From positions 1 through 33,594 of the forward strand of contig JAHEKF010000034.1 of assembly GCA_024638465.1 (NCBI GenBank): a stretch of 33,594 nt of DNA, given 5' to 3'. The stretch is from Rhodospirillaceae bacterium. Lineage in GTDB: Bacteria > Pseudomonadota > Gammaproteobacteria > Steroidobacterales > Rariloculaceae. Under the pieces are notes generated by a model that saw only the letters and a list, made by a program, of their open reading frames with translations, had not been told where the DNA came from and searched no databases. Positions within the stretch are counted from its first letter, which is position 1. Each line of letters starts with the position of its first letter. This document shows, piece after piece, positions 15,385 through 23,832 of this stretch. The position numbers and the translations under genes are program-made.

Positions 15385-16449
15385 GTGGCAAATCGCCGAG
15401 AGCTTCTCAAAGTTCTGTGTGGCAGCTCAGCCGGTCTGGTAGCGCTCAGCTACGGATTCGGAGCTGCCGCTCAAACCGCGCGACGCGAGATCATGATTGG
15501 CGGTCGGCGCGTCAATACTGTCGATATTCACGCCCATTGCGTCATCCCTTCGGTCGGTGAATTAACGGCGGGTACGGAGTTCGCGAATATCGGCATGCCG
15601 GCATGGCAGGCGCTCGGCCCCGAACGTATCGACGCGATGAATGAACGCGGCATCGATTACCAGGCGCTCTCGGTCAACCGGTATTGGTGGTATGCCGCCA
15701 ATGAAGACCTCGCTGCCCGTGTCGTCCGGCATCATGATGAAGCGCTTGCGGCATGGGTGGAACAGCACCCGGATCGTTTCGTCGGCTTGTCTTCGGTGTC
15801 GCTTGCACACCCGGAACTCGCTGCCGAGCAACTGGAATATGCAATGACCCAGCTCGGCCATCGGGGCGCGTCGATCGCCGGTCACGTGCTGGGCGAACAT
15901 GTGTCTGATCCACGTTTCGATCCTTTCTGGGCCAAAGCCGAGGAACTCGAGGCGCCGATATTCATGCATCCGAACGGAGCGCAGAACGCCGTGCGCGAAG
16001 GCGGCCTCAGCGGTCGCGGCGACCTCGGCAATATCATCGGCAATCCGCTCGAGACCACGATTTTTCTGTCGCATCTGATTTACGAAGGCGTACTCGATCG
16101 TTTTCCGGGGTTGCGAGTAGTTGCTGCTCACGGCGGAGGCTATTTGCCATCCTATCTCGGGCGCTCCGAAGTCGCGTGCGCGGTACGAAACAATGCCAAC
16201 TGCGTTAACGACAAGAATCCCCGCGATTATCTTCGCGAGCAGATACTTGTCGACACGATCGTCTTCGACGAAGAGGGCCTGCGCCATCTCGTGGCCGAGA
16301 TGGGCACGAGCCAGATCGTCTACGGTACGGACCTGCCGTTCAACTGGCCAGACACCCTCGATATCGTCCTCGAGTCACCATCACTGACCGACGCGGAGAA
16401 AGCCGCTATCGTTGGCGGCAATCTGAGCCGGTTGCTCAAGATCGGCTAG
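15385..16449 (+). CDS. ACMSD-like amidohydrolase with Tat-type leader
   Basis: A 354-residue amidohydrolase of the same broad group as the one at 1788-2774. It begins with a twin-arginine-like leader (NRRELLKVLCGSSAGLVAL, cleavage near AAAQT), so a folded, metal-loaded enzyme is probably exported to the periplasm. Metal ligands are visible as VDIHAH (His49, His51), FMHPNG, AAHGGGYLPSYLGR and YGTDLPFNW. The start codon is GTG, preceded by GGGGG at about 12 nt. It is 17 bp upstream of a methyltransferase gene, so it may be co-transcribed with the sugar cluster although its chemistry does not obviously belong there. Confidence 0.9.
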   Translation: MANRRELLKVLCGSSAGLVALSYGFGAAAQTARREIMIGGRRVNTVDIHAHCVIPSVGELTAGTEFANIGMPAWQALGPERIDAMNERGIDYQALSVNRYWWYAANEDLAARVVRHHDEALAAWVEQHPDRFVGLSSVSLAHPELAAEQLEYAMTQLGHRGASIAGHVLGEHVSDPRFDPFWAKAEELEAPIFMHPNGAQNAVREGGLSGRGDLGNIIGNPLETTIFLSHLIYEGVLDRFPGLRVVAAHGGGYLPSYLGRSEVACAVRNNANCVNDKNPRDYLREQILVDTIVFDEEGLRHLVAEMGTSQIVYGTDLPFNWPDTLDIVLESPSLTDAEKAAIVGGNLSRLLKIG

Positions 16450-16466
16450 ACGCACTTCATCGCGTT

Positions 16467-17228
16467 ATGACTTCGATTCTACCGAATCGGATGAGCCGAT
16501 TCGGAAAAGTACTGTTCGATCGCGCGACAGGCGCCGCGGCAGAAATGGAATCCGCGAAATCCGTCTGTGCTCTGCTGGGCGAGATTTACGAGCCTGGAAT
16601 GCGTGTGCTCGATGTGGGTTGCGGCGCCGGGCATTATCTGCGTAGCTTTCGCCAGCGCATCGACCCCGGGATCGACTATTCCGGGATTGACCTGACAGCG
16701 CATTTCATCGATCTCGCGCGCAAGGCGTTTCCGGAGGTAGAGACTTTCGCTGTCGGTGATGTATGCGATCTGGAGTTTACGAACAACTCGTTCGACGTCG
16801 TGCTGTGCATGAACGTGATTCCGAACCTTGCGCCACCGCCTACGAGAGCGATTGCCGAACTGCTTCGAGTGTCATCGAAATACGTGATCATCAGATCCTT
16901 ATTTGCTGACATGACCTACCTGATCCGGGAACTGTTGTCGGACGCTGAGGAAGACAGCGCCCTTATCGCAGCGGATGGAAGCGTTGCCGGGGATCGCTAC
17001 CTCTATAACAACATGTACTCTGAGAACTATATCCGGAGCATTATTCGCGAGATAGATTCCACAACGACGATCCGAATAGAATCGGACACGAGCGCCGTAC
17101 CGATAGACAACCGCGGCGAACTTGGCGCGTGCGGAACGCGGAGCGAAGCGGGGCTGCAGATCGCCGGGCAGCTCGTTCTCGACTGGCGGTTCATCGTATT
17201 GAGCAAGAACGGAGACGTGACGACTTGA
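16467..17228 (+). CDS. Class I SAM-dependent methyltransferase
   Basis: A 253-residue cytoplasmic methyltransferase. Motif I is MRVLDVGCGAGHYL (about 45-58), followed by an acidic end of strand 2 (YSGIDLTAHFI), motif II-like VGDVCDL, and FDVVLCMNVIPNLAPP. It transfers a methyl group from S-adenosylmethionine; its place at the head of a nonulosonic acid operon suggests O- or N-methylation of a sugar or glycan. Its stop codon overlaps the TTG start of the next gene by 4 nt (TTGA at 17225-17228). Confidence 0.88.
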   Translation: MTSILPNRMSRFGKVLFDRATGAAAEMESAKSVCALLGEIYEPGMRVLDVGCGAGHYLRSFRQRIDPGIDYSGIDLTAHFIDLARKAFPEVETFAVGDVCDLEFTNNSFDVVLCMNVIPNLAPPPTRAIAELLRVSSKYVIIRSLFADMTYLIRELLSDAEEDSALIAADGSVAGDRYLYNNMYSENYIRSIIREIDSTTTIRIESDTSAVPIDNRGELGACGTRSEAGLQIAGQLVLDWRFIVLSKNGDVTT

Positions 17229-18274
17229 GGATTCGCGACAAGACGGTGGGACCGCGTTCGCCGGCCTATGTTATAGCCGAGGCCGGAAGTAACCACAACG
17301 GCAGCGTTGAAACCGCACATCGTTTGATCGATGTAGCCGCGGAAGCGAAGGCTGACGCAGTAAAATTTCAGACATTCAAGGCGCAACGCCTGTACCCCAA
17401 AAGCGCCGGAAAGAGCGACTACCTGGGCCTCGACACATCGATCTACGACATTATCAAAGCCATGGAAATGCCCTCGGAATGGCTGCCCGAACTTTGTGAG
17501 CACAGCCATGAGGCGGGGCTCGCCTTTATTTCCACTCCGTTCCACGAAGAGGCGGTCGATATTCTCGATCCCTACGTCGATGCGTTCAAGATCGCCTCTT
17601 ACGAGATGACCCACGATCCGCTGTTGCGCGAAGTCGGGCGACGCGGCAAACCCGTGTTCATATCGACGGGCGCATCCGAGCTCGAAGAGACCAGACATGC
17701 AGTCAAAGTACTGCGCGATTCCGGTTGCAACGATCTGGTCGTTTTCCAATGCACGGCGGCCTACCCGGCCCCGGCCGATGCCGCGAACGTAAGGGCGCTG
17801 GTTACGATGCGAGACGCGCTCGGTGTCATGACCGGACTATCGGATCACACGCGCGATCCGACAGCTGCACCAATGGCTGCGGTCGCATTGGGAGCTGTCG
17901 CGATCGAGAAGCACTTCACTCTCGACAACGATCTTCCAGGGCCCGATCACGCTTACGCGGTCGAACCCGACGAATTGTCCCGGCTCGTCGCCGGCGTACG
18001 AAGAATCGAAGCCGTGCTCGGAACGGGAACGAAGGAAGTCCTTCCCAGCGAGGAGGAGCTTCATTCGTTTGCGCGTCGCAGTATATTCACGACGCGGGAT
18101 ATTCAGGCCGGGGAAACCTTCACGAGAGACAATATCGACGTACTCCGCGCCGGCAAGCTCGGCGCCGGACTGCCGCCCGCAGACCTCGACCGCGTCCTGG
18201 CCGCAACCGCAGCGATGGACATTGCGGCTGAGACGCCGCTTTCGGCTGACCACGTCGCCAATCCGAACCATTAG
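17225..18274 (+). CDS. pseI: NeuB/PseI-family nonulosonic acid synthase
   Basis: A 349-residue enzyme that condenses phosphoenolpyruvate with a 6-carbon N-acyl amino sugar to give a nine-carbon nonulosonic acid (pseudaminic or legionaminic type). It has YVIAEAGSNHNG (about 15-26), DAVKFQTFKAQRLYP, FISTPFHEEAVD, TGLSDHT, and IEKHFTLDNDLPGPDHAYA; the C-terminal part (about 275-349) is an antifreeze-like SAF domain (SIFTTRDIQAGETFTRDNI). TTG 17225 is chosen because it gives MRIRDKTVG at the usual distance from the barrel, overlaps the previous stop as TTGA, and has GGAG at 17211-17214. A longer upstream frame would add Arg-rich sequence encoded inside the methyltransferase gene. Pse over Leg is inferred from the neighbouring PseB, PseC and PseG. 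Confidence 0.93.
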   Translation: MRIRDKTVGPRSPAYVIAEAGSNHNGSVETAHRLIDVAAEAKADAVKFQTFKAQRLYPKSAGKSDYLGLDTSIYDIIKAMEMPSEWLPELCEHSHEAGLAFISTPFHEEAVDILDPYVDAFKIASYEMTHDPLLREVGRRGKPVFISTGASELEETRHAVKVLRDSGCNDLVVFQCTAAYPAPADAANVRALVTMRDALGVMTGLSDHTRDPTAAPMAAVALGAVAIEKHFTLDNDLPGPDHAYAVEPDELSRLVAGVRRIEAVLGTGTKEVLPSEEELHSFARRSIFTTRDIQAGETFTRDNIDVLRAGKLGAGLPPADLDRVLAATAAMDIAAETPLSADHVANPNH

Positions 18275-18294
18275 AGTCAGACCCGGGACGAGCC

Positions 18295-19632
18295 ATGGCG
18301 GACGCGGAGAAAGTCGACGCAGTTGTAATCGGCGCCAATATTCGCGGGCTCGTCGCAACCTACGTATTGAGCATGCTCGGTTATCGGGCCGTATTACTCG
18401 AGCGAGCACCGTTTATCGGTGGCGTAGACGGCTCTTTCAACACGCCCGACGGAAGCTGGTTCGAGTACGGAATGCATGTACTCGACTACGACCGCTCCGA
18501 AGTCGCGACCAGGCTTTTCACGCATGTCGTCGACGGGAAAGTGCATCGCGTTCGCCTGAAGCGCGGCATCGTTCTCAGAAACCAGGTAATGCCTTATGCG
18601 CCGGAACCAGCCGAGATGCCCGAGGAGCTGCGGAACATGCTGCCTCCGGGCGATCTGATTGACGATATTGGCGACGAGCTCCCCACACGCGTACGACTCA
18701 GCGAGTTTTACGGCGAGGAATACGCCAATATGATCTTCGACGAGACGCTGCCGTCGCTCCCGACCGAAAACCGGCATCGGGCATTCGGCGTCGATGAGGC
18801 GGAGCTACTGACGAATATTTACCCCTGGTTCTTCCCGCAAGCACGCCGCAAGCCGGTAAGCGGCGACGAGTCCCGGAGCTATCACGACAAGCTCAGGAAC
18901 AGTGTCGATCAGTACATCCTGTACCCGCACGATGGAGGATTCGGCGGATTCAGCAAGGGTTTTGTCAGCAAATTTCATCCGGAGCGTATTGAAGTTCTCA
19001 CCGACGCACGTGACATGGCAATCGAAGCGGAGCCGGGAAGCCACAGGATCTCTGCGGTCAGTGCGCGGGGACGCCGCTTCGAAGCAAAGAATTACTTCTG
19101 GGGTGCGAGTTGGGCCCAGCTATGCGGATTGCTCGGAATTCCGTGCCAGAACACGGCGACCGACCTGATCATGATCGGGAGCTTTCGGCTGAACCGCCCG
19201 GCTAACACAGCGTACAACGAAATTCTGTTTGGCGATCCCAATCTCAGACTTAATCGCGTGTATTTTCCGGCGAGCTTCCGCAACTCCGATGAACCACTGC
19301 TGCAAATTGACTACGCGATCCCTTGCGCCGATAAGCCATCGACTGACCCGGACGTCTGGCAGCGCGCCTGGGTCGAAGATCTGACAACGGTCGGAATCCT
19401 CGACGCCGATCACCGGGTCGAGATGTTCGATTACAAGACTAACCAGATGCACTTTAACTCCTACGGCATGGAAGGCAAGAAGCTCATCGATGCAGATCCA
19501 TCGTTGCTGCGCGCGGACAGCAACGTCCGTCCCTTAACGCCATCGATGGCAAATTTGAATCTGAATTCGCATATCCCCAGAAACATCGCGTACGTCACCT
19601 CGATCCTCGCGACAGGGTCGGGAAACGACTGA
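18295..19632 (+). CDS. FAD/NAD(P)-dependent oxidoreductase in the Pse operon
   Basis: A 445-residue protein with an N-terminal dinucleotide-binding fold: VDAVVIGANIRGLVATYVL followed by AVLLERAPFIGGVDGSF, as in amine oxidase, protoporphyrinogen oxidase and UDP-galactopyranose mutase relatives. The usual GxGxxG is degenerate here (GANIRG; the second Gly is Asn). The W-F-E-YGMHVLDYDR segment resembles substrate-loop regions of mutase-like flavoproteins. It is embedded between pseI and pseG with 20-bp and 17-bp gaps, so it very likely acts on the nonulosonic acid or its glycan. The reaction cannot be named from sequence alone. Confidence 0.8.
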   Translation: MADAEKVDAVVIGANIRGLVATYVLSMLGYRAVLLERAPFIGGVDGSFNTPDGSWFEYGMHVLDYDRSEVATRLFTHVVDGKVHRVRLKRGIVLRNQVMPYAPEPAEMPEELRNMLPPGDLIDDIGDELPTRVRLSEFYGEEYANMIFDETLPSLPTENRHRAFGVDEAELLTNIYPWFFPQARRKPVSGDESRSYHDKLRNSVDQYILYPHDGGFGGFSKGFVSKFHPERIEVLTDARDMAIEAEPGSHRISAVSARGRRFEAKNYFWGASWAQLCGLLGIPCQNTATDLIMIGSFRLNRPANTAYNEILFGDPNLRLNRVYFPASFRNSDEPLLQIDYAIPCADKPSTDPDVWQRAWVEDLTTVGILDADHRVEMFDYKTNQMHFNSYGMEGKKLIDADPSLLRADSNVRPLTPSMANLNLNSHIPRNIAYVTSILATGSGND

Positions 19633-19649
19633 ATCACCGACGACGATCT

Positions 19650-20690
19650 ATGGCTGCCGACGATTTCCCGCTTTGTTTCCGTGTCGACGCCGATGCCGTT
19701 AATGGGACCGGTCACTTCATGCGCTGCCTGGCGCTCGCACAATACTGGCGCGCTGCCTGCGGACCGGTGAGCTTCGCGGGCCGCTTCCCTAGGGCGCTGG
19801 AGCGGCGGCTCGAGCAGGAAGGAATCTCTGTATTCCCGATCTCCATGCCACACCCGGAAGCGCAGGATCTCACTGAGGTTCTGGCGATTTTTTCCGGTAG
19901 AACGACCGTCGTCATCGACGGTTATCATTTCGACGCGCCGTATCACGACGCGTTGGCAGCCGCGGGTCACCGGCTGATGATTATCGACGACACGGCGCAT
20001 CTCGGCCGGTACGGCGGCGAAATCCTGTTGAACCAGAACATCTACGCCGACGAGCTCGCCTACGAGGTAGCTCCGGCCAGGAAACTGCTGGGGCTGCGTT
20101 ACGCATTGCTGAACAGAGCGTTTCGGGACTTCGCGGACCGTCGATCCGACAGCTGCGAGCCCGTCGCGCGAAATCTACTCGTAACGATGGGCGGCGCAGA
20201 CCCCGGCAACGCCACATTGTCCGCATTGCAGGCACTCGCCGCGGCTGATGCGGACTTCAATGTGCGCGTTGTCGCCGGCGCAGCCAATCGCCACGTCGAC
20301 TCGATTCAGGATTTTTGCCATTCACGGTCCGGACATTGCGAGCTTCTCGTCGATACCGCTGAAATGCCCGCGATCATGGACTGGGCCGAGCTCGCGATCG
20401 CCGCGGCCGGCACGACGAGCTGGGAGCTGCTCTACATGGGGGTACCGACTGTGTTCGTCGCCATCGCGGCCAATCAGGAGCCCATCGGCGCAGGAATCGA
20501 GCGACACGGCGCCGGCATTTACCTCGGGCGCAGCAAGACCCTGGACTGGAGCCTTCTCGCGGAGACATCATTAACGCTGGCGTCCGACGACGACAGACGC
20601 CGGTCATCGATAGACGCGGGCAGGCATCTCGTCGACGGGGACGGCGTTGTCCGGGTTGCCGAGAAATTGCAGCGAATCGAAGAAGGGTAA
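19650..20690 (+). CDS. pseG: PseG-like UDP-2,4-diacetamido-2,4,6-trideoxy-beta-L-altropyranose hydrolase
   Basis: A 346-residue GT-B-fold hydrolase that removes UDP from the altropyranose intermediate before condensation by PseI. The N-terminal signature RVDADAVNGTGHFMRCLALA (about 11-30; His22 in the glycine-rich loop) matches PseG/SpsG. The C-terminal UDP-binding half has LLVTMGGADPGN, IAAAGTTSWELLYMGVPTV and AANQ. It lies in the operon just before pseB with only 3 bases between them. Confidence 0.93.
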   Translation: MAADDFPLCFRVDADAVNGTGHFMRCLALAQYWRAACGPVSFAGRFPRALERRLEQEGISVFPISMPHPEAQDLTEVLAIFSGRTTVVIDGYHFDAPYHDALAAAGHRLMIIDDTAHLGRYGGEILLNQNIYADELAYEVAPARKLLGLRYALLNRAFRDFADRRSDSCEPVARNLLVTMGGADPGNATLSALQALAAADADFNVRVVAGAANRHVDSIQDFCHSRSGHCELLVDTAEMPAIMDWAELAIAAAGTTSWELLYMGVPTVFVAIAANQEPIGAGIERHGAGIYLGRSKTLDWSLLAETSLTLASDDDRRRSSIDAGRHLVDGDGVVRVAEKLQRIEEG

Positions 20691-20693
20691 TGC

Positions 20694-21686
20694 ATGTCAG
20701 TTCGCGATCAGGGATTCGAGATTTTTAACGGCCAATCGGTTCTTATTACCGGAGGCACTGGTTCATTCGGGCGTGCGTTCGCCGAGCGATTGTTGAGAGA
20801 CAGCAGCGCGACTCGAATCGTGATATTCAGCCGTGACGAACTGAAACAATTCGAGATGAGTAATGCGTATAACGGCGAATCCCGGCTACGATTTTTTCTA
20901 GGTGACGTTCGCGATCGCGATCGCCTATATCGCGCTTTTGACGGTACGGATATCGTTATTCACGCAGCTGCGCTCAAACAAATACCAGCAGCAGAATACA
21001 ATCCTTTCGAGTTCGTCAACACCAATATTATCGGCGCGCAGAACATCATCGACGCGGCTATCGACAGGCGAGTCCGAAAAGTCATCGCACTCAGCACCGA
21101 TAAAGCATCGAGTCCGGTCAATCTTTACGGCGCGACAAAGCTCGTTAGCGACAAACTCTTCGTCGCGGGCAACGCGTACTCAGGCGCCAAAGATACTCAG
21201 TTCGCCGTCGTTCGTTATGGAAACGTCGTGGGGAGCCGTGGCAGCGTCATCGCACGACTTCGAGACCTCTCGAACGGTGAAATTTTCTATCTAACCGACG
21301 AAAGGATGACTCGGTTCTGGATAACGATCGACCAGGCAACGAGTTTTGTCGCGCGCTCCGTGGCAACAATGACCGGCGGCGAGATCTTCGTTCCGAAACT
21401 ACCGAGCATGAAGCTGATAGACATCGTCACGGCAATCGCGCCCGACGCCAGGATCGAGCGTATCGGATTGCGTCCGGGGGAAAAGCTGCACGAAGAAATG
21501 ATCAGCTCTGACGATGCGCATCGGACGATCGACCGGGGCGACCACTACGTCATCTGCCCGAGTATCGATTGGGAAGGACAGCCGAAAATCGCCGGCGAGC
21601 GAGTCACGCTCGATTTTGAGTACAGCAGCAATTCGAATGCGAACTGGCTCGACGCAGATGGCCTGGTTCGGCTCCTGAATGACTGA
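20694..21686 (+). CDS. pseB: UDP-N-acetylglucosamine 4,6-dehydratase (inverting)
   Basis: A 330-residue extended SDR that converts UDP-GlcNAc to UDP-2-acetamido-2,6-dideoxy-beta-L-arabino-hex-4-ulose, the first step of pseudaminic acid synthesis. It has the NADP motif ITGGTGSFG (about 18-26), the block HAAALKQIPAAEYNP, the catalytic STDKASSPVNLYGATK (Thr135, Asp136, Lys137, Tyr145, Lys149) and the C-terminal LRPGEKLHEEMIS. These match FlaA1/PseB, the inverting class. It overlaps pseC by 8 nt, indicating translational coupling. Confidence 0.96.
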   Translation: MSVRDQGFEIFNGQSVLITGGTGSFGRAFAERLLRDSSATRIVIFSRDELKQFEMSNAYNGESRLRFFLGDVRDRDRLYRAFDGTDIVIHAAALKQIPAAEYNPFEFVNTNIIGAQNIIDAAIDRRVRKVIALSTDKASSPVNLYGATKLVSDKLFVAGNAYSGAKDTQFAVVRYGNVVGSRGSVIARLRDLSNGEIFYLTDERMTRFWITIDQATSFVARSVATMTGGEIFVPKLPSMKLIDIVTAIAPDARIERIGLRPGEKLHEEMISSDDAHRTIDRGDHYVICPSIDWEGQPKIAGERVTLDFEYSSNSNANWLDADGLVRLLND

Positions 21687-22827
21687 GCATCCATACATCT
21701 CTTATGGTCGCCAATGGATCGACGACGATGACGTAGAAGCCGTAATTGCGGTGCTGCGCGGAGACTGGTTGACGACCGGCCCAATGACCGAAACTTTCGA
21801 ACGCGCTCTGGCTGACTACTGTGGCGCGCAACACGCAGTCGCGGTTAGCTCCGGAACTGCCGCACTCCACACCGCGTACGCATCTCTGAATCTCGGCGCG
21901 AACGACGAGATCGTCACGTCGCCGCTAACCTTTGCCGCGACGGCGACAGCCGCGCTCCACCTCGGAGCCACCGTTAAGTTCGCGGATATCGATGAGCAGA
22001 CTGGAAATATCGCTCCCGCGGCCATCGCCGATGCCATAAGCGGCACGACAAAACTTATCGTACCCGTAGACTACGCCGGTCACGCGGCAGACTACGACGC
22101 TATCGACGCCATCTCACGACCACGCGGAATCCGAACCGTCGCAGATGCGGCGCATTCCTTCGGCGGCCGCTATAGGGGCAAAACGGTCGGTACTCTCGCA
22201 GATGCAACGGCAATCAGCTTTCATCCGGTGAAAGCCATCACGACAGCCGAAGGGGGCGCCGTCATTACAAATGACGAAAACTCCGCAGGACGCGCCAGGC
22301 GATTCAGGAACCATGGAATCGTGCGGGAGAAGAGCGAGCTAATGGACCCTGGCGAAGCCTGGTACTACGAGATCCAGGAGCTCGGGCTGAATTATCGCCT
22401 TCCCGACGTACTCTGCGCGCTCGGTCTGTCGCAGATCGTCAAGCTAAACGGCTTTGTCGCGCGGCGCCGCGTGATCGCCTCGCGCTATTCTCGGGAGCTG
22501 AGCATGCTGGACGAGCTCGAACTTCCCGTCGAGCTCGAATCGGTCGAATCCGCATGGCATCTCTATGTCCTGCGCGTACGGGACGCGTCGCGCCGCGACG
22601 AACTCTTCCGCCGACTGCAGAACGACGGAATCGGCGTTCAGCTGCACTACATGCCGGCCTACCTGCATCCACTCTTCCGCGAACTCGGATACTCGGCCGG
22701 GACCTGCCCTGCTGCTGAGAAATTCGCCGCAAGCGCTTTCTCTATCCCGATCTACCCGCGCATGACCGACGATGAGGTCGACAGAGTCATCGAGATCGTT
22801 TCGCGAGCCGTCGCCGAGCTGCTGTAG
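21679..22827 (+). CDS. pseC: UDP-4-amino-4,6-dideoxy-N-acetyl-beta-L-altrosamine transaminase
   Basis: A 382-residue PLP-dependent DegT/DnrJ/EryC1-family aminotransferase. It uses L-glutamate to aminate C4 of the PseB product. Visible are PYISYGRQWIDDDDVEAV at the N-terminus, AVSSGTAALH, the PLP-binding Lys185 in SFHPVKAITTAEGGA, DAAHSFGG, and GLNYRLPDVLCALGL. Length is normal. It is the last gene of this plus-strand run; the next gene (aldo/keto reductase) converges on it with a 25-bp gap. Confidence 0.95.
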   Translation: MTEHPYISYGRQWIDDDDVEAVIAVLRGDWLTTGPMTETFERALADYCGAQHAVAVSSGTAALHTAYASLNLGANDEIVTSPLTFAATATAALHLGATVKFADIDEQTGNIAPAAIADAISGTTKLIVPVDYAGHAADYDAIDAISRPRGIRTVADAAHSFGGRYRGKTVGTLADATAISFHPVKAITTAEGGAVITNDENSAGRARRFRNHGIVREKSELMDPGEAWYYEIQELGLNYRLPDVLCALGLSQIVKLNGFVARRRVIASRYSRELSMLDELELPVELESVESAWHLYVLRVRDASRRDELFRRLQNDGIGVQLHYMPAYLHPLFRELGYSAGTCPAAEKFAASAFSIPIYPRMTDDEVDRVIEIVSRAVAELL

Positions 22828-22852
22828 GCACCGCGGTCGACGAACGGCAGCT

Positions 22853-23770
22853 TCAGCTTTCAGCCACTCGTCCCGGCCAACGACGCGGATCCATGATTTC
22901 CACCGGCAGGTTGCGAAGCTTTGTCCGGAGCTGCTGAAACAACTCATCCGGCATCGATTTCGACATCGTGTCTACGTTCGCCTTCAGCTGGGCTGCCGTT
23001 TCCATGCCGACAATGACTCGATCGACTTCGGATCTGGTCACAAATAGCAGCGCTGCCTCGACCGCGGTCAGCTCGCTATCGGCGAGTAGCGTCAGATACT
23101 CTCGAAGCGCGTGACGCGCATGCGCCAACCCTTGTGGTAACGCGTCTTCCGATAGTGATACGAGTCCCTGCAGAAAAACGCTTCGTGCCTGGACAATGCA
23201 CCCTTTCGACTGCAGATCCGTGAGACATTCGGAATTCAGCAGGCGCTGGTCGAAAATGCTGAGCGGATGCTGCACTATCTCGAGCTCGGGAAATTCGTCG
23301 AGCACAGACAAATCTTCCGGACCATAGACCGACACACCGATTTTTCCCAGCCAGCCACGCTCTCGCGAACGAAGTAACGCGTCGATTAGCGCCCGACCAT
23401 GCCGATGTAATTGCTCAATGTGGTGAACAAGCACCTCGCTTAAAACCGGCACGGCCAGTTTCCTGAGTGAGGATTCAAGCGAGAGATCGACCGCTTTCGC
23501 GAGTTCCGACGAAGAAAGCCCTTCGTCGAGAGCGCTTAGTTTCGTACAGATCTCGAATGAGTCTCCGGCTCCACGCTCGCGAAGGAAGCGGCCAATACGC
23601 TTCTCGGCTTCTCCGTAAACCGGTGCAGTATCGAGATAACGGATGCCCGCGGAAAGTGCACGATCGAGGATCTCATCGACAGTTCCGGCGCTCGGTATAC
23701 CACCGCGGTTGGCAACACCATAAGCGGACCCAAGCTGGGCCGTCCCTAGACTTATTTTTCGCATCGACAT
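22853..23770 (-). CDS. Aldo/keto reductase family oxidoreductase
   Basis: A 305-residue AKR-fold protein. The catalytic tetrad is recognisable: Asp47 in YLDTAPVYG, Tyr52, Lys77 in ICTKLS, and His116/117 in LVHHIE. It starts with KISLGTAQLGSAYGVAN, a pattern seen in AKRs next to nonulosonic acid and capsule genes. It should reduce or oxidise a carbonyl with NADP(H). It is 62 bp downstream of the GT-B-like gene on the same strand. A sugar-related substrate is inferred from the position. Confidence 0.9.
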   Translation of the reverse strand: MSMRKISLGTAQLGSAYGVANRGGIPSAGTVDEILDRALSAGIRYLDTAPVYGEAEKRIGRFLRERGAGDSFEICTKLSALDEGLSSSELAKAVDLSLESSLRKLAVPVLSEVLVHHIEQLHRHGRALIDALLRSRERGWLGKIGVSVYGPEDLSVLDEFPELEIVQHPLSIFDQRLLNSECLTDLQSKGCIVQARSVFLQGLVSLSEDALPQGLAHARHALREYLTLLADSELTAVEAALLFVTRSEVDRVIVGMETAAQLKANVDTMSKSMPDELFQQLRTKLRNLPVEIMDPRRWPGRVAES

Positions 23771-23832
23771 TGCCAGTGAAGCGGATTCTCACAAGGATGA
23801 TTCGTGAGATGGCCGCGGATCGGACCGGCGAT

